14,171 bases of DNA from Deltaproteobacteria bacterium (GTDB lineage: Bacteria; Desulfobacterota_B; Binatia; UBA9968), in assembly GCA_027297485.1 (NCBI GenBank), contig JAPUHZ010000172.1, positions 1 to 14,171 on the forward strand, in the 5' to 3' direction. The position numbers were made by a program, and so were the translations under genes. The notes under the pieces were generated by a model. It worked only from the letters and a program-made list of their open reading frames with translations. It searched no databases and was not told the origin of the DNA. Positions 8,062 to 14,047 of the stretch are shown here, one piece after another (the stretch's first letter is position 1; the number at the start of each line of letters is the position of its first letter).

Positions 8062-8673
8062 TCATCTGAAGCCGGTGAAGAGCCATCTTTTGGGGCTCCA
8101 GAAATGCATGAGTTTTTGGGTAAAAGCAACCTGGCCAACCTTTGTCGCAAGCCCTTGCAGTTCTGTACGGATCTTTTCGATTTCACTATCCCGGGATGCT
8201 TCGAGACCGCCATCCGCAATGAAATGTCTTATCTTTTCAAGTTCACCCGGATCAAGCCATAGACCATGACTGCCACATTCATCAATGATGACCCCGGATA
8301 TTCTGGCAAAATTCTTTCGATTCATGACCTTCCCGCATCGGACACAGGGAATGTATTTCAAGGGATCCCTTAAGGGCCCCCTTAGGTACTCCCCTTTCTT
8401 CTTGTTATACCTGGACGCATTTGCCTTACGAGTTGCCCGGTGAAATTTGGCCCTGTCAAGCCACAAGCCGCCACACCTTGGACAGAGGTCATATTCGTCG
8501 CGCTCATCACCGGCAAGATGAACCTTAAGAGGCACTTCGCATCGTGGACATACTGCCGTCCTTGGCGGCGCAGGATCTCTGGTCCTCCCCGCACAGAAAG
8601 GGCAAACTCTTTGCCTTACGTTTATCCGCTTACCACAATGCTCGCATTTCTTAGTTTTTGGCGTACCACTCAT
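8062..8673 (-). CDS. Zinc-ribbon protein with zf-TFIIB-type domains
   Basis: A 203-residue protein with three zinc-binding units: Cys10/13/24/27, Cys42/45/64/67 and Cys110/113/133/His136. The second and third end in GLWLD, the mark of the zf-TFIIB (PF13453) family, and resemble each other, so they look like an internal duplication. A charged helix follows (residues about 145-185) and then a basic tail. These proteins are widespread in bacteria and poorly characterised; nucleic-acid or protein binding is likely. I chose ATG 8673 rather than the in-frame TTG 27 codons upstream, because that extension would run across a good -10 box (TATAAT) and is AT-rich and unlike protein; a GAGG lies 10 bp before this ATG. 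The gene converges with the molybdoenzyme gene, 35 bp apart, and is not part of that operon. Confidence 0.85.
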   Translation of the reverse strand: MSGTPKTKKCEHCGKRINVRQRVCPFCAGRTRDPAPPRTAVCPRCEVPLKVHLAGDERDEYDLCPRCGGLWLDRAKFHRATRKANASRYNKKKGEYLRGPLRDPLKYIPCVRCGKVMNRKNFARISGVIIDECGSHGLWLDPGELEKIRHFIADGGLEASRDSEIEKIRTELQGLATKVGQVAFTQKLMHFWSPKRWLFTGFR

Positions 8674-8742
8674 GTCTTCAGAACCTCGCCCCCTAGACTC
8701 TCTAATCCCTAAAAAATAGGACTGAACGACTTTTAAGAATTT

Positions 8743-8771
8743 ATTATATAACAAAGAAGGGAGTTCCTAAA
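8743..8771 (-). promoter_or_regulatory. Probable sigma-70 promoter of the zinc-ribbon gene
   Basis: Read on the - strand, a perfect TATAAT lies at 8748-8743, with a weak -35 (TTTAGG) at 8771-8766 and a 17-bp spacer. It is about 70 bp upstream of the chosen ATG at 8673 and supports that start. The -35 match is only 3 of 6. Confidence 0.4.
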
Positions 8772-8911
8772 CCTATTAATCAGCCGTGGGATCTCCGAGG
8801 TAGAATTCGCAGCAGCTTACGAAATCCGGGAGAGACCAGATCACGGCGGCACTGAAGTTGATCGATAGGCCACCGGGTTGGCCGTATTTAGCAGCAGTTT
8901 GAAGAAAATAC

Positions 8912-8940
8912 TTGACAACTTGCTGCCAAAACAAGAGAAT
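8912..8940 (+). promoter_or_regulatory. Probable sigma-70 promoter of the orphan gene at 8977
   Basis: A perfect -35 TTGACA at 8912-8917 is followed after 17 bp by GAGAAT at 8935-8940, a 4 of 6 match to the -10 consensus. Transcription would start near 8947, about 30 bp before ATG 8977. Confidence 0.45.
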
Positions 8941-8976
8941 CCTCTACCGGTTATAAACTTTAAAGAACACATTATA

Positions 8977-9369
8977 ATGTTTGGTTTTGCTAAAAGAAAG
9001 GAAGACCCCAGCCGTAAAGCCTTGCGGGAGGAATTCGGGACGGTGTCCACCGCTTTGAGGTCTGCTGATAATTTGGTACTAGTTGCCGTCGGCAATTCGA
9101 TAAAAAAGGCTAACAGCATTTTCCACCAGGCGTATTCCAGTCCTGGCAAATTTCAGCGGTTACCAAAGTCGGAAAGAATCTCGTACGTCAACATGCTCAT
9201 TGACATAGAGAATCGTCTGCGAGAGAAAAAGGTTGATCGACATGCTGCTTTGGGTTTCAGGCTATTCAATATGTGGGTCGGCGCAGTGGCTGAACTCGAT
9301 ACAAAATTAATGCAGCAGTTTGGTGATGAGCTTGCCTATTTCAGTAAAAAAAGCGACTTGCCCATATGA
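8977..9369 (+). CDS. Orphan protein, possible integron cassette gene
   Basis: A 130-residue soluble, mostly helical protein that I do not recognise. It starts with FGFAKRKEDPSRKALREEF, then a mixed hydrophobic helix (LVLVAVGNSIKKANSIFHQA), then charged and hydrophobic helices ending with a region rich in Asp, Leu and Phe. It has no signal peptide, Cys pair or known catalytic motif. I took ATG 8977 as the start because the promoter at 8912-8940 would leave earlier starts outside the transcript; the frame is open back to a TTG at 8878, and the ribosome site is poor (AAAGAA). The stop codon is followed after 10 bp by a core box like that of an attC site, and base composition is more AT-rich than the operon to the left. 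Cassette genes are commonly orphans like this. Confidence 0.65.
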   Translation: MFGFAKRKEDPSRKALREEFGTVSTALRSADNLVLVAVGNSIKKANSIFHQAYSSPGKFQRLPKSERISYVNMLIDIENRLREKKVDRHAALGFRLFNMWVGAVAELDTKLMQQFGDELAYFSKKSDLPI

Positions 9370-9379
9370 GGCATATGCC
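9370..9379. repeat. 10-bp perfect palindrome after stop codon
   Basis: GGCATATGCC lies directly after the TGA of the orphan gene and directly before the candidate attC core box. Role unknown. Confidence 0.5.
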
Positions 9380-9470
9380 ATCTAACAATCAGGTCCAATG
9401 GATATCAAAAATCTGCGCTCCTCATTCCCGCGGCTCTGCTTTTTACTGCCGCTGATGTGAGCCGTTAGGC
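9380..9470 (+). other. Candidate integron attC recombination site
   Basis: A 91-bp segment starts with ATCTAAC (9380-9386), which fits the R'' core consensus RYYYAAC, and ends with GTTAGGC (9464-9470), which fits the R' consensus GTTRRRY exactly. The two outer boxes are complementary over CTAAC. Further in, AAAAA near 9407 can face TTTTT near 9440 at nearly the same offset, giving an imperfect hairpin. The length is within the known attC range (about 57-141 bp). It stands between two small + strand orphan genes, just after one stop and 33 bp before the next ATG, as in cassette arrays. Against it: the inner L boxes are weak and no integrase gene is in the window. Confidence 0.42.
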
Positions 9471-9502
9471 GGACTGATTTGCTTAAATTATGGAGTATAG
9501 AG

Positions 9503-9727
9503 ATGACGCATCGATTTGTATTTGGAGTCTCAGCAATTTCTATACTTATATCCTTGACACCGGGAGACATTTACTTTTTTAAGATTTCCGAATCTTGGAT
9601 GATATGGGCGCAGCAGTCATTCCTCTGGACAGGGCTACTTGCCGGTGGCATGGGCCATGTTCTAAAGTTACATGAAAAAAGAGTTTCGAAACTTGAGAAA
9701 CAGATAGCTAAAAGTGTGTCTGTCTAA
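9503..9727 (+). CDS. Small two-helix membrane protein, possible integron cassette gene
   Basis: A 74-residue protein with two predicted membrane helices (about residues 5-27 and 35-55) and a short charged, coiled-coil-like tail (KLHEKRVSKLEKQIAKS). I do not recognise it. ATG 9503 is chosen because GGAG at 9492-9495 lies 7 bp upstream; the frame also contains an upstream TTG at 9479 without such a site. The gene begins 33 bp after the GTTAGGC box of the candidate attC site, and its TAA stop is embedded in a second core-like box, GTCTAAC. It converges with the glycosyltransferase gene, 67 bp apart. Many integron cassettes encode small membrane or toxin-antitoxin proteins; no partner is evident here. 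Confidence 0.68.
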   Translation: MTHRFVFGVSAISILISLTPGDIYFFKISESWMIWAQQSFLWTGLLAGGMGHVLKLHEKRVSKLEKQIAKSVSV

Positions 9728-9730
9728 CAA
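9722..9730 (+). repeat. Second attC-like R'' box, partial site
   Basis: GTCTAAC (9722-9728) fits RYYYAAC and includes the TAA stop of the small membrane protein. The word TCTAACAA occurs here (9723-9730) and at the first candidate site (9381-9388). No matching GTTRRRY partner is found within the next 190 bases, so if it is an attC its right half has been lost. Confidence 0.3.
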
Positions 9731-9764
9731 GAGCATGAAGACGAACCCGACTCCGTATTTTAAA

Positions 9765-9781
9765 TTGTCTCAAGTTGTCTC
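9765..9781. repeat. Short direct repeat with 10-bp period
   Basis: TTGTCTC occurs at 9765-9771 and again at 9775-9781, separated by AAG, in the 67-bp gap between convergent genes. It is too short to assign a role. Confidence 0.4.
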
Positions 9782-9794
9782 GATCTTGGCTTAA

Positions 9795-11297
9795 TTACTT
9801 ACCCGTTGGTGCCTGGGATGACGGACTGCCGTGGCCGTTACCGGAACGAGAGAGCTCGTCGTGGGGCAGGGGAGAAGAGTGCCCATTTACCGAAGTAAAG
9901 AGATCCATGTATTGCGTTAGATGGCGGGGAGACAGAAAATGTGTGATCGCGCGGCGCCTCGCGTTGCGACCTAGCTTCAGAGCAAAGGCACGGTCAGTTA
10001 GGAGGCGCTGCATTGCTCTGCCAAGGGCTTCGAGGTCCGTGGGATCTTTGAGTAGCAGGCCGTGCCGGCCGTCGACAATCTGGTCCTGGATACCGCCGAC
10101 GGCGCTGGCGACCGTGGGGCGCCCCTTCCACATCGCCTCCGTAACTTTAAGACCAAACCCCTCGTGAAGGCTTTTCTGGACAATGACCGCTGCGTGACGC
10201 TGTAGGGCATTAACCATGGCCGCATTCTCTTCAATGTCCTCCATCGGTAGGCAAACGATCTGCACACGGCTGCGCTTTTCCTCCGGTAGTTTATGCCACG
10301 CCGCAATACATTCCTCCAGGGCCTCACTCCCTTCAGGGTCATCGGTTACCCCACGAACGCTCGGCCCGGCCAGAATTAAATGAGCTTTCACGGAGCTGTC
10401 CAGATGCTCAACAAATCCCTGCATGACCCCAATCATGTCTTTGAGTCGATCCCAGCGTGACACCTGAACTACAAGGGGCACATCCGGCCCCGGCAAAGAT
10501 CCAGTGTACAGCACTTCGGCTCGGCGGTGGACCTGCGCGGGCGAGCCGTCGAGGCGGGTGAAACCCGGCTTACCTCTGCCGCCGTTTACTCTAAGCAGAC
10601 CAATGTGGGTCAGGATGGCTCGTGCGGTTGAGGGACTCAGTGATTGGTTTTTGACTGAGAAGGGAGAAATCGAGGGAGGAATGATACGGACCCGACCGCC
10701 ATTCAGCCATGGTGGCACGTAGGCGGCTCGTGAAAACACAAAGGCGTCCGCCTCTTCCAGATAGGGTCGCAAAAATGCCCAGGCGTGATCTGTAAGGTCG
10801 TTGGTGGTGTCGTTACCGATATGACACTGCCAGATGACGGTAGCACCGGCCTTATGCATGGCCGGGATGAGCCCGGCAGTCTGGGGATCGTGGAGGAGAA
10901 CGATGTCACGCGGTCGCACCACAGCCTTAATGGCTTCTCCGTTGTGCTGCGACACTTTGGCGTAATGGGCTTGGTCATGCCCATTCAGCGCTTCTCCATC
11001 CCCAGGGCTTCCGTGTAGGTGATTGTGTATGCGTTTGGTAATGGTAAAAAAGTCCATGTCGCCCTGCATCACCAGCCAGCGTGCATCGATGCCACAGCCG
11101 CGCGCATAAGCGAGAAGCATTTGCAGCATCTCTGCCACGCCGCCCCCGGTAGCAGTAGAGTTCACGTTCCAGACCGCGCGACCAGGAAGCATCTCTTGTG
11201 CTTGTCTGACGGCTGACCACATAGTTTCAGCGCTTCGTGTGCCCATAAGAGGCTCAAAGCGCTCGAGGGACAGTGAGGGGAGGGAGATTTCCTGCAT
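9795..11297 (-). CDS. treT: GT4 glycosyltransferase, probable trehalose synthase (TreT-like)
   Basis: A 500-residue GT-B glycosyltransferase. The N-terminal acceptor domain has WNVNSTATGGGVAEML and DFFTITKRIHNHLHG, typical of the trehalose glycosyltransferring synthase/trehalose phosphorylase group. The C-terminal nucleotide-sugar domain has the GT4 motif E-x7-E (Glu379 and Glu387 in EGFGLKVTE) followed by GGIQDQIVDGRHGLLL. TreT joins NDP-glucose and glucose to trehalose reversibly in the cytosol, giving an osmolyte or desiccation protectant. It is longer than the archaeal TreT proteins of about 410-415 residues, partly through a Ser/Gly/His/Pro-rich tail of about 35 residues (SVNGHSSPLPHDELSRSGNG and beyond). 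The start ATG at 11297 has AAGGA about 11 bp upstream. It is a single gene with 400 bp of noncoding sequence before it. Trehalose phosphorylase specificity cannot be excluded. Confidence 0.85.
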   Translation of the reverse strand: MQEISLPSLSLERFEPLMGTRSAETMWSAVRQAQEMLPGRAVWNVNSTATGGGVAEMLQMLLAYARGCGIDARWLVMQGDMDFFTITKRIHNHLHGSPGDGEALNGHDQAHYAKVSQHNGEAIKAVVRPRDIVLLHDPQTAGLIPAMHKAGATVIWQCHIGNDTTNDLTDHAWAFLRPYLEEADAFVFSRAAYVPPWLNGGRVRIIPPSISPFSVKNQSLSPSTARAILTHIGLLRVNGGRGKPGFTRLDGSPAQVHRRAEVLYTGSLPGPDVPLVVQVSRWDRLKDMIGVMQGFVEHLDSSVKAHLILAGPSVRGVTDDPEGSEALEECIAAWHKLPEEKRSRVQIVCLPMEDIEENAAMVNALQRHAAVIVQKSLHEGFGLKVTEAMWKGRPTVASAVGGIQDQIVDGRHGLLLKDPTDLEALGRAMQRLLTDRAFALKLGRNARRRAITHFLSPRHLTQYMDLFTSVNGHSSPLPHDELSRSGNGHGSPSSQAPTGK

Positions 11298-11378
11298 ACC
11301 CGGTGTCTTCCTTTCGTTAGAAGCGGGCCAGGTTTCTATTAGTTATTATCGGCAAGTTGTGATGAACCTTAGCGCCGC

Positions 11379-11402
11379 GTCTTGGGGGGATTAGAGCAAG
11401 AC
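11379..11402. repeat. Inverted repeat GTCTTG...CAAGAC
   Basis: Arms of 6 bp at 11379-11384 and 11397-11402 are separated by 12 bases. It lies about 80 bp upstream of the trehalose synthase start and could be an operator or leader hairpin. Confidence 0.3.
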
Positions 11403-11569
11403 AAATGCCAAGCCGGGAAGAAACGAAAGGATGGGGTATCTCTTGGATAAACAAAAGAATTATTCTAACGCTTTATTGATGATGCGCTTTTATGTAACCA
11501 GAAATCAGGCAGAAGCGCCATGAAAAGCGGCAGGGTTGCCAAATGGCTCCCAAATGACCCGATAGATTC

Positions 11570-11608
11570 AGAGCTGTAACTTTTGATTACATGCTTTCCC
11601 ACAGCTCT
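11570..11608. repeat. Perfect 8-bp inverted repeat downstream of the M48 gene
   Basis: AGAGCTGT at 11570-11577 and ACAGCTCT at 11601-11608 are perfect reverse complements separated by 23 bases. On the - strand it lies about 90 bp after the M48 stop codon. No T-run follows, so an intrinsic terminator is not clear. Confidence 0.35.
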
Positions 11609-11697
11609 CGCCGGCCCTTTGGAAGAGGGAGCGGTCCTGTGCCTGGGTAGACTGGATGGTGAAAGGGAAAGTTTCGGAAGATTTGAGTGGAGAACGG

Positions 11698-12498
11698 CTA
11701 GGGTTGCTTCTTCACTTCCTCTTTGGCCTCCTTTGGGACGCTTATCTGCAGTTCCCGCAAATATGCAATTCGGTCCGGTGTTAAGGGGTGAGAGGCGAAA
11801 AAGCTGGACCAGCGGGAGCGATCGGACTCAAATTCCCGTTGGATGATTTCGAAAAATTCGAGGGCTCCCTGGGTATGCCCGTAAGATTGGTAGACCAGCC
11901 TTAGGCCGAACTTGTCCGCCTCCCTCTCCTGACTGCGGGAGTAACTGGACTCGGCGACCTGAAAAGATGAATTCACGACAGCGGACTGATTCTCCCCGAA
12001 GAAGAGGACCATCACAAAACTGTAAATGAGGCCGCGACCGAGACGTTTGAGGCTGTGGCGTCCCTGGTGGTGGCCCAACTCATGCCCAAGGACCATGGCC
12101 AGACCGATCTCTCCAGGGACGGCTTCTAAGAGCGCACTGCTGACGCCCACACCGCCCCCCGGCACCGCCACGGCGTTAGGTTGGGGCATATCGAGGAGAA
12201 AAAGTTTGTAGGGAAGCGGTCGCAGGCCGGGCTGCTGAAGGAGGCGCTCGAAAATAAGCTGCGCCCGCTGAAACTCGGCCGGCTCTTCGTTATCCGACGA
12301 CATGTTCCACGAAAAAAGCCTGGCCTCAACTTTCTCGGGGACATGGACAGCGATGAGGTCGGCAACTAACCCAAGAAGAAGATAGATGGCTCCCAGGATG
12401 ATGACAACAGAAAGGACGTTCTTGAGAAAGGACTGCCATGTGGTGGAGCCACGTGAAATGTCGGCAGTTTCCTTTAGTTCTTTGGGGACATATTTCAT
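11698..12498 (-). CDS. M48-family zinc metalloprotease, membrane-anchored
   Basis: A 266-residue protein with one N-terminal membrane helix at about 27-49 and a peptidase domain. The zinc motif HExxH is His139-Glu140-Leu-Gly-His143, and the third ligand is Glu193 in SQEREADKFG, the usual M48 arrangement. A second hydrophobic stretch (about 157-168) follows the HExxH helix. The domain ends with ASHPLTPDRIAYL, the normal end of M48 proteins related to BepA/LoiP and HtpX. It likely acts in envelope protein quality control; with only one clear N-terminal anchor the side of the membrane is uncertain. The start overlaps the stop of the upstream YbjQ-like gene by 4 bases (ATGA) and has no clear ribosome site, so it should be translationally coupled. 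The genetic link to two YbjQ proteins suggests a shared function. Confidence 0.92.
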   Translation of the reverse strand: MKYVPKELKETADISRGSTTWQSFLKNVLSVVIILGAIYLLLGLVADLIAVHVPEKVEARLFSWNMSSDNEEPAEFQRAQLIFERLLQQPGLRPLPYKLFLLDMPQPNAVAVPGGGVGVSSALLEAVPGEIGLAMVLGHELGHHQGRHSLKRLGRGLIYSFVMVLFFGENQSAVVNSSFQVAESSYSRSQEREADKFGLRLVYQSYGHTQGALEFFEIIQREFESDRSRWSSFFASHPLTPDRIAYLRELQISVPKEAKEEVKKQP

Positions 12499-12956
12499 TT
12501 CTGGAAGGTTATGGCAGTAGCATAGGCCAGCACTTCAACACATCCGGTCGCCCTACCTTTACCCTTGGAAATACTTGCGGTCTCCAAGCGACAATTAAGA
12601 AATAGATCGGCTGTGGGGCAGGATTCTCTCATGCGGAGCAGGGCTTCCCGCCGGCCCCGGTCTATAAGAGAGGAATAGGAACGGAGCTCTCCTCCAAAAA
12701 CCTTCCGGAAAGAGGCCAGGACCCGCTTATAATAATCCACGGACACTACTACGGATCCCAAAGCCAAGGTGGACTTTTGGACGGAGCGTCGGTCGTCCAG
12801 CGTTTTGGAGGTTATCACAGGGACATGGTGAAATTGCTTCTCCCGTGCCCGAATACTGCGGTAATGGCGCTTCTCGGTCAATTTGCCGACGCCATAGCCG
12901 AGGAGGAGCAGTATAAAAGGCAAAAGACTGTTTAGAATGTTAACCAACTCACTCAT
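12495..12956 (-). CDS. Membrane-tethered YbjQ-family (UPF0145) protein
   Basis: A 153-residue protein with an N-terminal membrane helix (about 8-24, NSLLPFILLLLGYGVGKL), a basic linker, and a YbjQ/heavy-metal-binding-like domain (PF01906). The domain aligns by eye with the next gene's product: SFRKVFGGEL, a Tyr-containing step, then R..A..RM and a final EVLAYATAI. YbjQ proteins form small oligomers; their function is not established. The start has GGAG within the last codons of the upstream gene, 5 bp away, and the genes are 2 bp apart. The stop overlaps the protease start (ATGA). The usual YbjQ protein is about 105 residues and soluble, so the added anchor is unusual and may bring the oligomer to the membrane beside the M48 protease. 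Confidence 0.8.
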   Translation of the reverse strand: MSELVNILNSLLPFILLLLGYGVGKLTEKRHYRSIRAREKQFHHVPVITSKTLDDRRSVQKSTLALGSVVVSVDYYKRVLASFRKVFGGELRSYSSLIDRGRREALLRMRESCPTADLFLNCRLETASISKGKGRATGCVEVLAYATAITFQK

Positions 12957-12958
12957 CT

Positions 12959-13273
12959 CTACTCCAACTTCACGGCTGTGCCGTAGGCAAGAATCTCAGC
13001 CGCCCCCTGTGCCACGGACGACGTAGAGTACCGCACGTTAATAACCGCGTTGGCTCCCAGCTCTTTCGCCTGGGCTGTCATCCGTTCGGTTGCTTGCGTC
13101 CGAGACTCGACGAGCAGCTCCGTGTAGCCTTTCAATTCACCACCCACGATGTTCTTGAAACTGGCCATCAAATCGCGGCCAAAGTGTTTGGCTCGGATGG
13201 TACTACCTTGAACGAGCCCATAGTGTTCTAGGATCCGTTTACCCGGAACCGATTCGATGTTCGTTAGGATCAT
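12959..13273 (-). CDS. YbjQ-family (UPF0145) protein, soluble
   Basis: A 104-residue protein matching the full normal length of YbjQ/UPF0145 (PF01906). Typical features are the opening T-N-I-E-S-V-P-G, GSTIRAKHFGRD, the core IVGGELKGYTELL, the helix with R..A..RM, and the end ANAVINVRYSTSS...AEILAYGTAVKL. I chose ATG 13273 over the adjacent GTG 13276 because GGAGGG at 13283-13278 gives better spacing. It is the first gene of a three-gene - strand operon with the membrane-tethered paralogue and the M48 protease. The family has been called heavy-metal-binding, but no Cys or His cluster is seen here. Function unknown. Confidence 0.9.
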   Translation of the reverse strand: MILTNIESVPGKRILEHYGLVQGSTIRAKHFGRDLMASFKNIVGGELKGYTELLVESRTQATERMTAQAKELGANAVINVRYSTSSVAQGAAEILAYGTAVKLE

Positions 13274-13346
13274 CACACCCTCCGTTGAAAAATGTAGCCT
13301 TATAGTACGTTGTCGGCGGGCAGGAGTAAATCCCCTGATAGTAACG

Positions 13347-13409
13347 GTTTCTAGTCCCCGGTTTCTTGTTTCTGGTTAACTCGAAACCCGAGACTCGAAA
13401 CGCGAAACT
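13347..13409. repeat. Heptamer repeat array of two opposite blocks
   Basis: GTTTC occurs at 13347, 13361 and 13368, all in one 7-bp register; its complement GAAAC occurs at 13383, 13397 and 13404, also in one 7-bp register. The first block reads as GTTTCTR-like heptamers and the second as CGAAACY-like heptamers, with degenerate copies filling the gaps. The blocks meet around GTTAACT (13375-13381) and can pair imperfectly. It lies in the gap between the cupin gene and the YbjQ operon, both on the - strand. Confidence 0.6.
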
Positions 13410-13446
13410 ACGACTCCTGTGGGCCTTTTAATGGTCTGCAAAGGGA

Positions 13447-13473
13447 GGGACTTCAGGCTAAACTGACAGTCCC
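13447..13473. terminator. Hairpin at the 3' end of the cupin gene
   Basis: GGGACT (13447-13452) pairs with AGTCCC (13468-13473), extended by TCAG/CTGA with one bulged base and a 6-base loop. It covers the cupin stop codon. On the + strand it is followed by TTTTT, a classical terminator shape, but no + strand gene precedes it. On the - strand, where the cupin transcript runs, only TCCCTTTG follows. It could stop antisense transcription or act weakly in both directions. Confidence 0.4.
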
Positions 13474-14007
13474 TTTTTCGAGATTATAGCGATGCCTCTC
13501 TATTTGGTTCAGATCGTAACTCAGGAAGCGGAAGACCACGCATGGAGCCTCGATGGCCCGCGTCGTATGGATATCGCCCGGGAGATAGGTACGAACGGTC
13601 CCCGGCGATAACCGGTGCAGCTCCTTCTTTTCCAACGTAGCCCGCCCAGGTTCTTTCCCATCGTCGGTGCGCCGGTAGGTCGTTATTTCAGTTACGCCCT
13701 TATAGGAGCCGTAGAGCACCCAGCACGGACCGTGATCGTGCGGGGAGTTGCTATGCCCTTGCTGATGCACATGCCCCATCTGAATAAAGCCATAGTCGGG
13801 ATCCCGATAAAGCTCTCTGGAAGGCTTAGCCTCCTTGATGAGTTGGGCCATCCAGGGTTCATCAGGGCTGATTGACGCCAGGAGCTTTTCCAAAAGGGAC
13901 TTAACCTTAAGAGGCAGTTGGGGATCCTTCCCATCGTCCCAGATTGAGCGGATCTCCCCGATGTACCTCTCTAAGGAATGTGCTTCATTCGCTAAGCCGA
14001 TCGCCAT
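13453..14007 (-). CDS. Cysteine-dioxygenase-like cupin protein
   Basis: A 184-residue protein with an N-terminal helical part (1-65) and a cupin beta-barrel. The metal site is His90-x-His92 in SPHDHG and His147 in GDIHTTR, matching the His86/His88/His140 spacing of mammalian cysteine dioxygenase. Cys95 lies close after the HxH, near the position of the cross-linking Cys93 of that enzyme. Thiol dioxygenases oxidise cysteine or 3-mercaptopropionate to sulfinic acids with Fe(II) and O2 in the cytosol. The thiol substrate is not proven, and other cupin enzymes share this fold. The start ATG 14007 has a strong AGGAGG 7 bp upstream, and a probable promoter lies at 14048-14075. It appears to be a single gene, separated by about 180 bp from the YbjQ operon downstream. 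Confidence 0.82.
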   Translation of the reverse strand: MAIGLANEAHSLERYIGEIRSIWDDGKDPQLPLKVKSLLEKLLASISPDEPWMAQLIKEAKPSRELYRDPDYGFIQMGHVHQQGHSNSPHDHGPCWVLYGSYKGVTEITTYRRTDDGKEPGRATLEKKELHRLSPGTVRTYLPGDIHTTRAIEAPCVVFRFLSYDLNQIERHRYNLEKGTVSLA

Positions 14008-14047
14008 GAGTTTTCCTCCTCATAATGACTCTATTTCCTATCACTTT

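Larger units (their letters stand above)
8674..8976. other. Divergent intergenic region between zinc-ribbon gene and orphan gene
   Basis: About 300 bp between two divergently oriented starts. It holds the probable - strand promoter at 8743-8771 and the probable + strand promoter at 8912-8940. I see no RNA gene, riboswitch or convincing attC/attI-type GTTRRRY core box in it. The sequence becomes AT-richer towards 8976. Confidence 0.5.
11298..11697. other. 400-bp intergenic region with two inverted repeats
   Basis: This lies downstream of the M48 protease gene and upstream of the trehalose synthase gene, both on the - strand, so it should hold a terminator for the first and a promoter for the second. 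I see inverted repeats at 11379-11402 and 11570-11608, and a GATAAT -10-like hexamer on the - strand at 11350-11345 without a clear -35. I see no convincing gene, tRNA or known riboswitch. Confidence 0.5.

Noticed and set aside
8674..8754. Extension of the zinc-ribbon gene to a TTG at 8754
   Set aside because: The added codons cross a TATAAT -10 box and encode AT-rich sequence without similarity to the rest; ATG 8673 fits better.
8973..8978. TATAAT just before the orphan gene as its -10 box
   Set aside because: It overlaps the ATG at 8977 itself, and no -35 lies at the right distance; the TTGACA promoter at 8912 is more useful.
9916..9922. GTTAGAT as the right core box of a second attC site
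   Set aside because: It lies inside the glycosyltransferase coding sequence and nearly 200 bp from the left box, longer than known attC sites.
11583..11846. 87-residue + strand open frame at the end of the M48 gene
   Set aside because: It overlaps the conserved C-terminal part of the protease on the opposite strand and has no ribosome site or recognisable features.
13347..13409. Short CRISPR array
   Set aside because: The period is 7 bp with degenerate units; there are no 25-35 bp repeats with unique spacers.
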